From positions 1 to 61,850 of the forward strand of contig CAMDGQ010000014.1 in the NCBI GenBank assembly GCA_945897955.1: a stretch of 61,850 bases of DNA. The letters are read 5' to 3'. Under the pieces are notes generated by a model. It was not told where the DNA came from. It ran no database searches and saw nothing but the letters and a program-made list of their open reading frames with translations. This DNA is from Tepidiphilus sp. J10. GTDB taxonomy: Bacteria > Pseudomonadota > Gammaproteobacteria > Burkholderiales > Thiobacillaceae. Positions 9,838-18,244 of the stretch are shown piece after piece; position 1 is the first letter of the stretch; the number at the start of each line of letters is the position of its first letter. A program made the position numbers and the translations under genes.

Positions 9838-10821
9838 ATGTCGCTATGTAGCGAGAATAAAGAACACGCCGAGTTCGTCGGCAGAATCATCGTGTTGGTG
9901 GGCGCAGGGCTGGCGTTGATGCTGGTGGCCGTTCTGGCCTTTGCCGCCGGTGAACCCGCCGGTCATGCCGCCGCGCGCTGGAACCCGCTGCACTTCAAGC
10001 CCGCCATCGAGCAGGCGGATGACAAGGAATGTCTGGTCTGCCATGCCGAAGTGCTCAAACCCAGTGTGCGCGCCCAGTCGCCAGCCGGGGTCAGGGCGAA
10101 TACAGCCATCGCCTGGTATCAGACCCTGGAGGTTTACAGCGGCGATCAGGACACCTTCCATCGCCGCCATCTGGTCGGCGAGTTGGCCAAGAAATTGATG
10201 AACCTGCGCTGCAATACCTGCCACCAGGGCCACGACCCACGCGACGAGGCACCCGGGACTTCGGCCACGACACAGGCCACCGGTTACACCCTGCGCAAAC
10301 AGGTCGATCCGAAAACCTGCCTGATGTGCCATGGTCAGTTCAATTACGAAGTGATGGGGCTGCCCGGCCCGTGGGCGCAGCACGGCGAGACCTTCGGCAA
10401 CAACTGCCTGATGTGCCACGAGGGCATCCGTACCAGCCGCCACAACGTGAATTTCCTGAAGCCCCGCGCCATCGAGGCGGCCGGGCGTGAATCCGCCGAA
10501 AACTGTTATGGCTGCCACGGCGGCCGGGCCTGGTATCGCATTCCCTTCCCCTATCCCCGCCATGCCTGGGATGGCATGGACAAGGACGTGCCGGACTGGG
10601 CGAAGAACCGGCCAACTGCCTCGGACCCCCGTTTTCTTCTGGATGAATGGATGTCGCCGCCTGCACCCGCAGCGGCAACCCCGGCGCCCCCCGCACCGGC
10701 CGCGAAAACCGGCAGCAAAGCCAGGGCTCAATCCCGTCCCGCGCTTGCCCGCAAGGCGCGCAAGAGCAGTTATGTCCGCATCCAGACCGTCAAGGGAAGC
10801 CAACATGTCAGCCAGATTTGA
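9838..10821 (+). CDS. Membrane-anchored pentahaem c-type cytochrome
   Basis: 327 residues from ATG at 9838 with a strong ribosome-binding site (AAGGAGG). One N-terminal hydrophobic segment (about 16-39) acts as signal anchor. Five CxxCH motifs are visible: CLVCH (65), CNTCH (125), CLMCH (161), CLMCH (190) and CYGCH (223). The C-terminal 60 residues are Pro/Ala-rich then Arg/Lys-rich without haems. It overlaps the molybdoenzyme gene by 17 bases. With no DmsC-type anchor present, the natural inference is that this cytochrome passes electrons between the quinol pool (or other carriers) and the DmsAB-like pair. It does not look like a standard NapC/NirT protein. Confidence 0.88.
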   Translation: MSLCSENKEHAEFVGRIIVLVGAGLALMLVAVLAFAAGEPAGHAAARWNPLHFKPAIEQADDKECLVCHAEVLKPSVRAQSPAGVRANTAIAWYQTLEVYSGDQDTFHRRHLVGELAKKLMNLRCNTCHQGHDPRDEAPGTSATTQATGYTLRKQVDPKTCLMCHGQFNYEVMGLPGPWAQHGETFGNNCLMCHEGIRTSRHNVNFLKPRAIEAAGRESAENCYGCHGGRAWYRIPFPYPRHAWDGMDKDVPDWAKNRPTASDPRFLLDEWMSPPAPAAATPAPPAPAAKTGSKARAQSRPALARKARKSSYVRIQTVKGSQHVSQI

Positions 10822-13387
10822 ATTCGACCTGAACCTCCTCAGCGAACGCCTGAACCCGGGCCGGCGCGAGTTCCTCAAGACCACTGCGGCGGGCGCAGGC
10901 GCGCTGGTGGCGGGCGGCCTGGTCAACCTGGGCGCGGTGAAGGAGGCCCAGGCCTTCGCCTATGAGCCCTATCCGAAGGACGACCAGTTGACCACCGTGG
11001 TCACCTCCTGCGCCCACAACTGCGGCTCGCGCCACATGCTGGTGGCGCACAAGAAGGGCGACGTGATCGTGCGCCTGTCCACCGATGACGGGCGCTATCA
11101 GCAGGGCGGCGAGTTCGGCAAGGACACCTTCGAGGAACCGCAACTGCGCGCCTGTCTGCGCGGCCGTTCCTATCGCCAGCGCATCTATTCCGCCGAGCGT
11201 CTGCTCTACCCGATGCTGCGGGTCGGCAAGCGCGGCGAGGGCAAGTTCAAGCGAATCAGCTGGGACGAGGCGCTGAACTATGTCGCCAGCAAGATGGTTG
11301 AAATCAAGGATAAATACGGCCCCACCGCGCTGCTGGACCAGTCCTATGCCGGCGCTTCCTATGGCGTGCTGCACAAGTCGGATCAGATCGAAGGACTGCT
11401 CGGGCGCTTCATGGGCATGTTCGGCTGCCGCACCAATTCCTGGTCGGTGCCGTCCTATCAGGCCACCACCACCAGTTCGCGCTGGACCTACGGCACCATC
11501 GAGGACGGCAACGAGGACGATACCTTCGCGCATTCCAAGCTGGTGATCATGTGGGGCTGGAACCCGGCTTACACCTTCCACGGCGGCAACACCTTCTACT
11601 ACATGCGCCTGGCCAAGCAGAACGGCTGCAAGTTTGTGGTGATCGACCCGCAATTCACCGATTCGGCAGCCGCCTACGATGCCTGGTGGATTCCGATCAA
11701 GCCGAATACCGACGCCGCGATGATGGCCGGCATGGCGCACTACATCTTCGCCAACAACCTGCAGGATCAGGCTTTCATCGACAAGTTCTGCCAGGGCATG
11801 GACGCCGGCACGATGCCGGCCTGGGCGGCGCAGTCGCCGAATGGCGGCGAGAACTTCAAGGATTACATCCTGGGCAAGTACGATGGCGTGGCGAAGACCC
11901 CGGAATGGGCTGCCGCCATCTGCGGCGTGTCGGCGGCGGACATCGTCAAGCTGGCGCACATGTATGCCACCACCAAGCCGGCGGCCTTGAAGGCGTCCTG
12001 GGCGCCGGGCCGCGCCGAGTTCGGCGAGCAGTACAGCCGCATGGCGGCGGCGTTGCAGGCGATGACCGGCAACATCGGCATCCTCGGTGGCTGCGCCGAG
12101 GGCGTCGGCAAAGCCTGGCACGCGGAGGCGGTGGCCTATCCCTACGATCAGTACGCCAATGTCTGGTTCGCCTCGATCAAGAGCGATCGCTGGGCGCATT
12201 GCGTGTTGAACTACCCCAACGTCAAGCGCGAGGAAATCGGCTGCTGGCCGCGCCAGGACGCCACCGACGGGCAGATTCCCAACATCAAGGGGATCTTCTG
12301 GCAGGGCTCCGACTGGTTCAACCAACTGACCAACATCAACAAGGAAATCGCCGCGATCCGCAAGCTGGAACTGGTGGTGTGCATGGATTCCACCATCACC
12401 CCGTCCGGCCTGTGGGCGGACATCCTGCTGCCGGTGTCGACTCACTTCGAGCGGCACGACGTGGCGCTGCCCTGGTACAAGGGGCACTACTACATCCACC
12501 GGCCAAAGACCATCCAGCCGCTCGGCGAGTCGAAGACCGATTTCCAGATCTTCACCGAACTGGCCTGGCGCATCGGCGGCGAGACCTTCGGCCGCGCCTA
12601 CAACCCCAAAGCCAACCGCGACTATTTCGACAACGACGATGCGGTGGACGAGGCCTATCTGCGCGAATGGTGGGAACACAAGGTGATGGCGCACCAGCAT
12701 GTCACGATGAGCTGGGAAGACTTCAAGATGCATGGCGTCTACAAGTTCAAGCTGGACCAGCCGCACGTCGCCTTCCGCGATCAGATCGAGAAGGGCAAGC
12801 CGTTCGCCACGGCTTCGGGCCGGATCGAGATCCTCAGCTCGGAATTGGCCAGCATCCATGACTGGAAAAAGACCAAGTACGGCGCGCATATCCCGTCGAT
12901 TCCGAAATGGATCGAGCCGAATGAATATCTCAACAGCCCGAAGACCAGGGAACACCCGTTCCACCTGATTTCACCGCATCCACGCCATCGCACCCATTCC
13001 ATCTTCGCCAACTGCACCTGGCTGAAGGAGGCGTTCGAGCAGGAATGTACGATCAACGCCAGCGATGCGAAACGGCTGGGGATCAAGACCGGCGATACCG
13101 TCGAAGTGTGGAACTCGCGCGGCATGGTGGTGGTGCCGGCCTATGTCACCGAACGCGTGCTGCCGGGCGTGCTGGTGATTCACGAAGGCGCCTGGATGGA
13201 CCTCGATGAATACGGCGTCGATCGCGGCGGCAATCCGGACTTCCTGACCCTGGATGAACCCAGCCCGGCGGGCGCGTTCACATACAACAACGCGTTGGTC
13301 AACATCAGGAAGAGTGAACGGGAACATCGCCCGGGCTGGGACACCACCTCCACCTCGCGTTCCCACGTGTTCCGCCGCGATTACTAA
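10805..13387 (+). CDS. DmsA-like periplasmic molybdopterin oxidoreductase with altered FS0 motif
   Basis: 860 residues, the length of DmsA-family catalytic subunits. A Tat signal is present (GRREFLKTTAAGAGALVAGG, residues 19-38). The FS0 cluster motif reads C69-x3-C73-x3-H77 ... C117 (RACLRGRS), whereas DmsA-type enzymes have Cys at the third position. The following RGEGKFKRISWDEAL matches DmsA closely. Ser217 in PSYQAT is the probable Mo ligand, and the C-terminal dinucleotide-binding domain is present. It should use a bis-pterin Mo cofactor to reduce an S- or N-oxide or similar oxyanion in the periplasm. The substrate cannot be read from sequence. The start overlaps the cytochrome gene and follows AAGGGAAG. 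An oxidase role is less likely but possible. Confidence 0.87.
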   Translation: MSARFEFDLNLLSERLNPGRREFLKTTAAGAGALVAGGLVNLGAVKEAQAFAYEPYPKDDQLTTVVTSCAHNCGSRHMLVAHKKGDVIVRLSTDDGRYQQGGEFGKDTFEEPQLRACLRGRSYRQRIYSAERLLYPMLRVGKRGEGKFKRISWDEALNYVASKMVEIKDKYGPTALLDQSYAGASYGVLHKSDQIEGLLGRFMGMFGCRTNSWSVPSYQATTTSSRWTYGTIEDGNEDDTFAHSKLVIMWGWNPAYTFHGGNTFYYMRLAKQNGCKFVVIDPQFTDSAAAYDAWWIPIKPNTDAAMMAGMAHYIFANNLQDQAFIDKFCQGMDAGTMPAWAAQSPNGGENFKDYILGKYDGVAKTPEWAAAICGVSAADIVKLAHMYATTKPAALKASWAPGRAEFGEQYSRMAAALQAMTGNIGILGGCAEGVGKAWHAEAVAYPYDQYANVWFASIKSDRWAHCVLNYPNVKREEIGCWPRQDATDGQIPNIKGIFWQGSDWFNQLTNINKEIAAIRKLELVVCMDSTITPSGLWADILLPVSTHFERHDVALPWYKGHYYIHRPKTIQPLGESKTDFQIFTELAWRIGGETFGRAYNPKANRDYFDNDDAVDEAYLREWWEHKVMAHQHVTMSWEDFKMHGVYKFKLDQPHVAFRDQIEKGKPFATASGRIEILSSELASIHDWKKTKYGAHIPSIPKWIEPNEYLNSPKTREHPFHLISPHPRHRTHSIFANCTWLKEAFEQECTINASDAKRLGIKTGDTVEVWNSRGMVVVPAYVTERVLPGVLVIHEGAWMDLDEYGVDRGGNPDFLTLDEPSPAGAFTYNNALVNIRKSEREHRPGWDTTSTSRSHVFRRDY

Positions 13388-13410
13388 ATAGCGCTGAAAG
13401 GGGCTGAAAA

Positions 13411-14091
13411 ATGGCTGATGAACAAGCAGTTCAAGAGAAAGACCTGGCGCAGATCAAGGCGGCGGTGAAGCGGCGCAAGAAGGAGGTCTATACCCCGGTC
13501 GTGCCGGACATGCAGTTGGGCTTTGTCCACAACAACGTCGACTGCATCGGCTGCCGCGCCTGCGAGATCGCCTGCAAGGACAAGAACGGCCTGGCCCCCG
13601 GACCGCGCTTCCGCCGCGTGATGTATGTGGAAGGCGGCACCTTCCCGGAGGTCTATGCCTTCAAGCTGAACATGTCGTGCAACCACTGCGCCGAACCGGC
13701 CTGCCTGCCGACCTGCCCCACCGGCGCGATCTTCAAGCGCAAGAAGGACGGCATCGTCGATATCGACTCGACCCTGTGCATCGGCTGCCGCCGCTGCGAG
13801 GCCGCGTGCCCCTATGGCGCACCGCAGTTCATCCCGGAACAGAACATCGTTTCCAAATGCAACATGTGCGTCGACGAGATCGACGCCGGGCGCAAACCGT
13901 ACTGCGTCATGGCTTGCATGATGCGGGTGCTGGACATCGGCCCCATCGACAAATTGCTGGCTGGCGAATGGGTCACCAAAGCGATGGGCAAGAACGAGAA
14001 AGCGGTACGCGCGGTGAAGAATTTCGCCGACCCCGAACTCACCAAGCCGTCCATCGCGTTCATCCCGCACAGCAAAGGCAAGGTGGAGTGA
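13411..14091 (+). CDS. DmsB-like four-cluster ferredoxin subunit
   Basis: 226 residues with sixteen Cys in four ferredoxin motifs: CIGCRACEIACK (about 45-56), CNHCAEPACLPTCP, CIGCRRCEAACP and CNMCVDE...CVMAC. This is the pattern of DmsB/PhsB/NrfC-type electron-transfer subunits with four [4Fe-4S] clusters. There is no signal peptide, as usual for subunits exported with the Tat-bearing catalytic partner. ATG at 13411 has AAAGGGG about nine bases upstream. It should carry electrons between FS0 of the molybdoenzyme and the pentahaem cytochrome or another membrane donor. Confidence 0.92.
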   Translation: MADEQAVQEKDLAQIKAAVKRRKKEVYTPVVPDMQLGFVHNNVDCIGCRACEIACKDKNGLAPGPRFRRVMYVEGGTFPEVYAFKLNMSCNHCAEPACLPTCPTGAIFKRKKDGIVDIDSTLCIGCRRCEAACPYGAPQFIPEQNIVSKCNMCVDEIDAGRKPYCVMACMMRVLDIGPIDKLLAGEWVTKAMGKNEKAVRAVKNFADPELTKPSIAFIPHSKGKVE

Positions 14092-14130
14092 GTTTTCAGC
14101 TGAATCATCCGAGGGTAGAGGAGACTCAAC

Positions 14131-14880
14131 ATGACAAATACAAAAGCAGAAACCCTGGCGCTGTTCCGCGAAGCCGTGGCCCAGGACTTGAACACCCTGG
14201 CGACGCTACATCACGCAGAATTGAACGACGCTTTGCTGGGCGATCTGGCTGCAGCCAACTTTCCCGATGGCATCGGCCTGCGTCTGCTCGGCGACGATGG
14301 CATGCGAGCCATCGTATTGATGCGCCAGGCCATGATGGAACTGCGCGCACCGCTCGCGCAGCCGGTGCTGGATGAACTGGCGTCCGACTACGCAGCGATC
14401 TATCTGACCTACGGCTATCACGCATCGCCCTGCGAGTCGGTGTGGCTGGACCAGGAGAATCTGGCGATGCAGGCGCCGATGTTCCAGGTGCGCGAGTTTT
14501 ACAAACTGTTCGATCTGGTGGCCGCCGACTGGCGCACCCGGCCGGATGACCATCTGGTGCTGGAACTGCTGTTTCTCGCCGCCCTGTTCCGCGATGAACA
14601 TCCGCAAGCCCTGGCGGAAGCCGCTCGCTTTCTCGACAGCCACCTGCTGCGTTGGCTGCCGCTGTTCGGCCAGCGCGTGGCCGCCCGTTGCGCGACCCCG
14701 TTCTATGCCGGCACCGCCCGCCTGACGGCGGCCTATTGCGACGAGCTGCGCGACCTGCTCGCCGATCTTCTCGGCGAAGCGAGACCCAGCGCCGAGGAAG
14801 TCGAAGCATGCATGCGGCCGCGTCAGGTCGCCGAAGTGGCGCCGGTCACCTTTTTTCCTGGCCTTGCGCCGTCCTGGTAA
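14131..14880 (+). CDS. TorD/DmsD-family molybdoenzyme chaperone
   Basis: 249 residues, all-helical composition and no signal peptide. The region with SDYAAIYLTYGYHASPCESVWLD matches the family's conserved core (Y..LF/YL..G....PYESVY), followed by a second conserved stretch LVLELLFLAALF. Proteins of this family bind the Tat signal of the partner enzyme and hold it in the cytoplasm until the Mo cofactor is inserted. Its partner is the DmsA-like enzyme two genes upstream. ATG at 14131 follows GGAGACTCAAC. Confidence 0.88.
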   Translation: MTNTKAETLALFREAVAQDLNTLATLHHAELNDALLGDLAAANFPDGIGLRLLGDDGMRAIVLMRQAMMELRAPLAQPVLDELASDYAAIYLTYGYHASPCESVWLDQENLAMQAPMFQVREFYKLFDLVAADWRTRPDDHLVLELLFLAALFRDEHPQALAEAARFLDSHLLRWLPLFGQRVAARCATPFYAGTARLTAAYCDELRDLLADLLGEARPSAEEVEACMRPRQVAEVAPVTFFPGLAPSW

Positions 14881-14918
14881 CCGGTTTAGGGGTTTCAACC
14901 CCGCATTGGAGAACAAGC

Positions 14919-14987
14919 ATGATTTCAACCCGCCTTATGCCTCTTGCCCTGGCGCTCGGATTGCTTGTTTCGGTCAGCCGTGGGTGA
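14919..14987 (+). CDS. 22-residue signal-peptide-like leader ORF
   Basis: ATG at 14919 has a good ribosome-binding site (GGAGAACAAGC) and encodes MISTRLMPLALALGLLVSVS plus RG before TGA at 14985-14987. The sequence looks like a bare signal peptide. The next gene has no good start of its own and its likely GTG lies inside this stop region in another frame. Either this is a leader that couples translation, or a frameshift has separated a start region from the ferredoxin. Confidence 0.4.
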   Translation: MISTRLMPLALALGLLVSVSRG

Positions 14988-16035
14988 GGTCCGACTGCCG
15001 GAACTCGATGCAGCGCGTTGCGTTCATGCCGCCATCGAGACCGCGTCATGCCGCGCTTGCGTCGAGGTCTGCCCGAGAAAGGCCTGGCGACTGGACGACG
15101 CCGCTCTCGAATTTGATAGCGGCCTGTGCGATGCCTGCGGCCTGTGTGTGCCGGCCTGCCCGTGCCAGGCAATCGACCTGCCGCTTGCCTTGATCAGCCG
15201 CCCGGTGGCCGGCACGCTGGCTGTGTTGGCCGCCTGTGATCGTGCAGGTGGCGACGATGTTGTCGGTGCGGTTGCCAGCCAGGCAGGCCACCATGAAGAA
15301 CCCGGCCACATCGGCTGTCTTCACGCCATCGGCCTGGGCGAATTGTTGCGCGCCTATCGCGCCGGCCAACATGTCTGGTTGCTGGCGCATGGTGATTGCG
15401 CCGCTTGTCCACGCGGCCAGGGCGAAAAGCTGTTCTCCCGACTGGTGCATCTCAATGCCGCCCTGCGCCAACGCGGACGGCGGCCGATCGTATTGCGCGA
15501 AGTGACGCTGGCAGCCTGGTCAGCGTTGATCAACTCCACGGGCGCAGCGGAGGCACAAGGACGGCGAGGCTTTTTTCGCGCACTGACGCAGCAGCCGGCT
15601 GCGGTGTTGATCGGAGCGCCAGCCTTACTGGAAAAGGAACCGGCAAAACCGCCTGGCGAATACCTGCCTGACGGGGACGACGCCCTGATGCCCTGGGTGA
15701 TCAGCCTGAATGCCAGCCGCTGTGTGGGTTGCCATGCCTGCAGCCGGGTGTGTCCGGAGGCTGCGATTGAATTCGATGCGGAAACCCCGGCATACCGTTT
15801 GCGCCATCGCGCCTGCACCGGTTGCGCCATGTGTCAGGATGTTTGCCAACACCATGCCGTCATCCTGCAACCCTGGGCCGAACCGACCCAATGGGCTCTG
15901 CCGCTGATCGAGCAACGCTGCCCCGGCTGTGGTGTCGTGTTTTACACGCCAGCCGAAACTCCCATCCATACCCGATCATGCTGGGTGTGCGCCAACGCCA
16001 AAATGAAGCGGCGGCTGTATCAGGTCATGGCCTGA
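14980..16035 (+). CDS. Multi-cluster 4Fe-4S ferredoxin protein
   Basis: About 351 residues from GTG at 14980; a TTG at 14944 is open and the true start is uncertain. Two ferredoxin pairs are visible: CRACVEVCP with CDACGLCVPACP near the N-terminus (about 24-60), and CVGCHACSRVCP with CTGCAMCQDVC in the last third (about 248-292). A C-terminal CPGCG ... CWVCANAKMKRRL could be a zinc or further Fe-S site. The middle (about 70-235) is globular with several Cys and no recognised fold. No credible signal peptide is in frame, so it is probably cytoplasmic. Its position after the TorD-like gene suggests a role in electron supply to, or maturation of, the molybdoenzyme (inference). Confidence 0.8.
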   Translation: MGEVRLPELDAARCVHAAIETASCRACVEVCPRKAWRLDDAALEFDSGLCDACGLCVPACPCQAIDLPLALISRPVAGTLAVLAACDRAGGDDVVGAVASQAGHHEEPGHIGCLHAIGLGELLRAYRAGQHVWLLAHGDCAACPRGQGEKLFSRLVHLNAALRQRGRRPIVLREVTLAAWSALINSTGAAEAQGRRGFFRALTQQPAAVLIGAPALLEKEPAKPPGEYLPDGDDALMPWVISLNASRCVGCHACSRVCPEAAIEFDAETPAYRLRHRACTGCAMCQDVCQHHAVILQPWAEPTQWALPLIEQRCPGCGVVFYTPAETPIHTRSCWVCANAKMKRRLYQVMA

Positions 16036-16234
16036 GCCACTCCGGCCGCTTGTGCTGGATCACCCGGCAAGCAGGTCGGTCTTGCAGTCGGTATCGAACA
16101 CCGGTGAGGGCGACTTCTTGCGGCTGCGATGGCGAAGCCAACGGCTATCGCCGGTTGTGTTTTCGATTTGGTACGCACCTTGGTACACGCGAATCGCTGG
16201 AATGAGCGAGACGGCATGCAACGCAACGACATGA

Positions 16235-16258
16235 GAAAAGCCGCATGGTTGGCGGCTT
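16235..16258 (-). terminator. Intrinsic terminator of yicC
   Basis: On the minus strand the stem AAGCCGC / GCGGCTT with a seven-base loop is followed by TTCTC. It sits about 40 bases beyond the yicC stop. The remaining 200 bases between the ferredoxin and this hairpin hold a doubled TTGGTAC motif near 16171-16190 but no gene I can support. Confidence 0.65.
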
Positions 16259-16297
16259 CATGTTGGTTTGTGTGGCAGGCTGAAATCGCCTGATACG

Positions 16298-17242
16298 TCA
16301 CTCGATGTTCTGAATCTGCTCGCGAATCTGTTCGATCAGCACTTTGAGTTCGACCGAGGTCTGGGTGAATTCCAGCGAGGCGGACTTGGAGCCGAGGGTG
16401 TTGGCTTCTCGATTGAGTTCCTGCATCAGGAAGTCGAGTCGTTTGCCGGAGGCGCCGCCGGCGTTGAGCGCGCGGGTGACTTCGTCGAGGTGAGTGATCA
16501 GACGGTCGAGTTCTTCATCGACGTCGATTTTCTGGGCGAACAGGACGATTTCCTGATTCAGTCGGTCACTGTCTGTGACCATGTTCGGCAACAGTTCTTC
16601 CAGGCGTTTGCCGAGCTTTTCGCGATAGGCGGCGACGATTTCCGGGGTGCGCGGGCGGATGCGCTCAACATGGCCGCGAATCCCCGCCACGCGATCGAGA
16701 ATGACGGCTTTCAGCTTGTCGCCTTCGCGCGCCCGGCTGGCGTTGAATTGAGCGAGCGCGCTTTCAAGCAGTTTCAGCGCGGCGGCATGCAACGTCTGCG
16801 GGTCTGGCGCGGTGTCGCCCAGCATGCCCGGCCAGCGCAGGATTTCCTGCTGGGTCAGCGGGCGCGCTTCCGGGAAGGCAGTCTGCGCAGCGCGTGACAA
16901 GGCCTGCAATTGCGTGATCAGCGCGGCATTGAGGCAGCCGGGTAGAGCTGCGTCCTCGCGTGGCGCGAAATTGACGCGGCATTCGAGCTTGCCGCGCTTG
17001 ACCTGTTCGCTGATGCCGGCGCGCAATGCGGGTTCGAGCGCGCGGAAATCCTCGTTCATGCGGAAGGCGAGGTCGAGAAAGCGCGAGTTGACCGCGCGCA
17101 ATTCAAGCGAGAGCTGGCCGCCGGGTAAATCGGCGGTGTCCACTGCGTAGCCGGTCATGCTGCGGAGGGTTTCGCCCGCGCCTGCTGCTTTTTGTTTTGA
17201 ATTCGAGCGAGTTTCCGGCTTGGTTTCTTTCATGGTGGCCAC
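16298..17242 (-). CDS. yicC: YicC family endoribonuclease-like protein
   Basis: Up to 314 residues. The family start motif (SMTGYA) occurs near residue 28 and is followed by the conserved LSLELRAVNSRFLDLAFR and a conserved C-terminal half ending LKVLIEQIREQIQNIE. YicC proteins are stress-related and have been linked to RNA cleavage. The N-terminus is longer than usual by about 25 polar residues; GTG at 17242, ATG at 17233 or a later start are all possible. The gene diverges from the kinase gene with a 63-bp gap. Confidence 0.9.
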   Translation of the reverse strand: MATMKETKPETRSNSKQKAAGAGETLRSMTGYAVDTADLPGGQLSLELRAVNSRFLDLAFRMNEDFRALEPALRAGISEQVKRGKLECRVNFAPREDAALPGCLNAALITQLQALSRAAQTAFPEARPLTQQEILRWPGMLGDTAPDPQTLHAAALKLLESALAQFNASRAREGDKLKAVILDRVAGIRGHVERIRPRTPEIVAAYREKLGKRLEELLPNMVTDSDRLNQEIVLFAQKIDVDEELDRLITHLDEVTRALNAGGASGKRLDFLMQELNREANTLGSKSASLEFTQTSVELKVLIEQIREQIQNIE

Positions 17243-17305
17243 GATCTTGGTTATCCTTCATTGATTCCTGTCAGCGACACAGTTTAACCCGCCCATCGCC
17301 CCATC

Positions 17306-18244
17306 ATGGCCGCCCAAACCACCGAACCACTGTCCCACGGACACCATCTGGCCGAGTACGTCATCGATCGGCGGATAGGTGGCGGCGGTTTCTCGCTGGT
17401 TTATCTGGCTTTCGATATGGAAGGTCAGCCGGTTGCAATCAAGGAGTACCTGCCGGGTGGCGTGGTCAAGCGCGGTGAGCAGGGTACCGTGCACCCGCTG
17501 AATGACGACAAGGAGTCGTCCTTCCGCTACGGCATGAAGTGCTTCTTTGAAGAGGGTCGTTCGCTGGCCGGGATTCGTCACCCGAATGTGGTCAAGGTGA
17601 TCAATTTTTTCCGCGCCAACGACACGGTTTACATGGTGATGAAGTACGAGCAGGGCAAAACGCTGCAACGGCACATCGTCGGGCACGAGGAGCCGATGCG
17701 CGAAACCTTTCTGCGCCGGGTGTTCATCCAGTTGCTCAATGGGCTGCGCGAAGTCCATGCGCACAAGATTCTGCATCTGGACATCAAGCCCTCGAACATC
17801 TACATCCGCGCCGATGGTTCGCCGGTATTGATCGACTTTGGTGCTGCGCGCCATGCCTTGTCGCAGGATTTCATGGCTTCTCCGATGTATACGCCCGGCT
17901 TCGCGGCGCCAGAGCAATACAAGCAACGTGACCGTCTGGGTCCGTGGACGGATATCTACAGCGTCGGTGCGACCATGTTTGCCTGCATGACCAAGTCGCC
18001 GCCGCCGCCGGCGGATGAGCGGGTTGAGAAGGACAAGCTGGCGCCGCTGCTCAAATCGCATGCCGGCATGTATTCGAAGGGCATGCTGGAACTGGTCGAT
18101 TCCATGCTTCGATTGAATTACACGGAAAGGCCTCAGAGTGTCTTCTCGGTGCAGAAGCAGCTTATCAACATGGCTCAAGCCGCGCTGGCACAAAAGCCAA
18201 CCTTGTTTGCGTTGATCAAAGAGAGACTTAACAGGGAATTATGA
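17306..18244 (+). CDS. Hanks-type Ser/Thr protein kinase
   Basis: 312 residues, essentially one kinase domain (about 17-280) with no membrane segment or extracellular sensor. Visible landmarks are the glycine loop IGGGGFSLVYLA, the ATP-anchoring Lys in VAIKEY, the catalytic loop HLDIKPSN, the metal-binding DFGAARH, and the APE motif as AAPEQY with SPMYTPGF before it. It is followed with a four-base overlap by its probable antagonist, a PP2C phosphatase. This pair between yicC and rph is a familiar betaproteobacterial arrangement. Targets are unknown. Confidence 0.92.
   Translation: MAAQTTEPLSHGHHLAEYVIDRRIGGGGFSLVYLAFDMEGQPVAIKEYLPGGVVKRGEQGTVHPLNDDKESSFRYGMKCFFEEGRSLAGIRHPNVVKVINFFRANDTVYMVMKYEQGKTLQRHIVGHEEPMRETFLRRVFIQLLNGLREVHAHKILHLDIKPSNIYIRADGSPVLIDFGAARHALSQDFMASPMYTPGFAAPEQYKQRDRLGPWTDIYSVGATMFACMTKSPPPPADERVEKDKLAPLLKSHAGMYSKGMLELVDSMLRLNYTERPQSVFSVQKQLINMAQAALAQKPTLFALIKERLNREL

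Noticed and set aside
10808..12964. 718-codon open frame on the minus strand opposite the DmsA-like gene
   Set aside because: Shadow caused by high GC third positions of a strongly conserved plus-strand gene; its composition is unlike a normal protein.
16036..16234. Mobile-element end near the doubled TTGGTAC motif
   Set aside because: No recombinase, no matching second end and no tRNA nearby, so the evidence is too thin to call a feature.
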